Shown here in pieces: positions 38,332 to 38,718 of a stretch of DNA of 38,718 nucleotides. Source of the stretch: JBHPCZ01 sp042573625 (GTDB lineage Bacteria; Desulfobacterota; Desulfobacteria; Desulfobacterales; UBA11574); NCBI GenBank assembly GCA_042573625.1, contig JBHPCZ010000027.1, positions 1 to 38,718 of the forward strand. The letters are read 5' to 3'. The notes under the pieces are model-generated. The model did no database searches and was not told the origin of the DNA. It saw only the letters and a list, made by a program, of their open reading frames with translations. Both the position numbers and the translations under genes were made by a program. The stretch's first letter is position 1. Each line of letters begins with the position of its first letter.

Positions 38332-38718
38332 ATGATTTCACGGATCGATCATATTGCAATAGCGGTAAAGGATTATAAAAAGGCGCTTTATTTCTTCCAG
38401 GAAATGCTGGGAGCAATCCCCGGTATTTCCGGGAAGGATCACGCTTTAAAATACGTATGGCAAAGCTTTTCCATGGGTGATCTCTCCGGACTCGAACTGT
38501 TGAAATCCACGGAAGAAGGGAGCTTTTTGGATAATTTTTTCAAAAAAAGAAAATTCGGCGGTGTTCATCATATTACATTACAGACGCCGGATATTCATGA
38601 AGCGAAAAAAAAACTGGACGACAACCAGATCCCCTACTTCGGGTTTAATGTAAAAAATAATTTCTGGAAGGAACTCTTTATCCATCCAGATGATGCTTTC
38701 GGTGTCCTTATCCAGATT
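38332..38718 (+). CDS. VOC-family protein, methylmalonyl-CoA epimerase-like, 3' truncated
   Basis: The frame starts at the ATG at 38332 with GGAGACGAG just upstream and runs off the right edge after 129 codons. It shows the vicinal-oxygen-chelate fold: RIDHIAIAVKDYKKALYFFQEMLG, then LELLKS, GGVHHITLQTPDIHEAKKKL, and IHPDDAFGVLIQI. His residues (HIAI, HHIT) and the end motif line up with methylmalonyl-CoA epimerase, but the position expected to be the catalytic Glu in GVLIEL is Gln here. It is therefore either an epimerase variant or another VOC enzyme. The partners (mutase, carboxylase) would lie beyond the window. Confidence 0.8.
   Translation, partial: MISRIDHIAIAVKDYKKALYFFQEMLGAIPGISGKDHALKYVWQSFSMGDLSGLELLKSTEEGSFLDNFFKKRKFGGVHHITLQTPDIHEAKKKLDDNQIPYFGFNVKNNFWKELFIHPDDAFGVLIQI

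Noticed and set aside
1..38718. CRISPR arrays, rRNA/tRNA genes, prophage or integrase modules.
   Set aside because: No regularly spaced repeats, RNA gene signatures, phage structural genes, recombinases or transposases were found on either strand.

Overview
The window looks like a chromosomal segment of a mesophilic, moderate-GC Gram-negative bacterium, most likely a sulfate-reducing-type Desulfobacterota (Desulfobacterales or a close relative). This placement is inferred from gene content. The main clues are an archaeal-type entry to the shikimate pathway (ADH synthase plus 3-dehydroquinate synthase II) in place of AroF/AroB, an MglA/DUF4388/PilZ signalling cluster, an OFA-family carboxylate transporter, a spore-photoproduct-lyase-like radical SAM protein, an EF-G-like GTPase paralogue, and a VOC protein resembling methylmalonyl-CoA epimerase. 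No rRNA, tRNA, CRISPR array or prophage was seen.

Layout. 1-2.9 kb (+): a signalling cluster with a truncated TPR-like protein, an MglA-like GTPase, a DUF4388 plus cyclic-nucleotide-binding-like protein, and a PilZ protein. 2.9-4.8 kb (+): purC overlapping a ParB-like gene. 4.9-7.4 kb (+): a TetR regulator and an OFA transporter. 7.5-11.3 kb: a catalytically dead site-2-protease-like membrane protein, a Ser/Thr kinase with a degenerate receiver domain, a GNAT acetyltransferase and a phosphoesterase. 11.8-14.7 kb: a PrmA-like methyltransferase, a small membrane protein, a radical SAM protein and a secreted nuclease. 14.7-22.4 kb (-): an EF-G-like GTPase and the xseA-xseB-ispA-dxs-tlyA cluster for exonuclease VII and isoprenoid synthesis. 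22.9-26.8 kb: a small conserved protein, a BI-1 family membrane protein, and glmM with an adjacent GlmU-like beta-helix protein. 27.0-28.5 kb: an AT-rich accessory patch with an unknown protein and a small ribbon-helix-helix-like gene behind an operator-like promoter. 28.5-29.6 kb: two ComEA-like helix-hairpin-helix proteins. 29.9-36.8 kb (-): the aromatic pathway operon (ADH synthase, DHQ synthase II, aroE, aroA, aroK, aroC, and perhaps a YkgJ-type Cys-cluster protein). 36.9-38.7 kb: manA and a truncated VOC gene.

The most notable system is the leader of the aromatic operon (about 36560-36811, minus strand). It has a sigma70-like promoter and then a 27-codon leader peptide containing the run YFLYYWYYY (eight of nine residues aromatic). 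After that come RNA segments that can form mutually exclusive pause, antiterminator and terminator hairpins, and a second terminator-like hairpin abutting the ribosome binding site. This is the architecture of translation-coupled attenuation, apparently sensing Tyr/Phe/Trp charging to control an archaeal-type shikimate operon.

The window also carries small non-coding mobile-like elements. One is a 140-bp MITE-like element with a 4-bp target duplication that split a tightly spaced glmU-like/glmM gene pair while preserving the upstream stop codon and the downstream ribosome-binding motif. Another family is present in two copies, 152 bp and about 287 bp; the longer copy lies inside the aro operon and holds a nested inverted-repeat insert.
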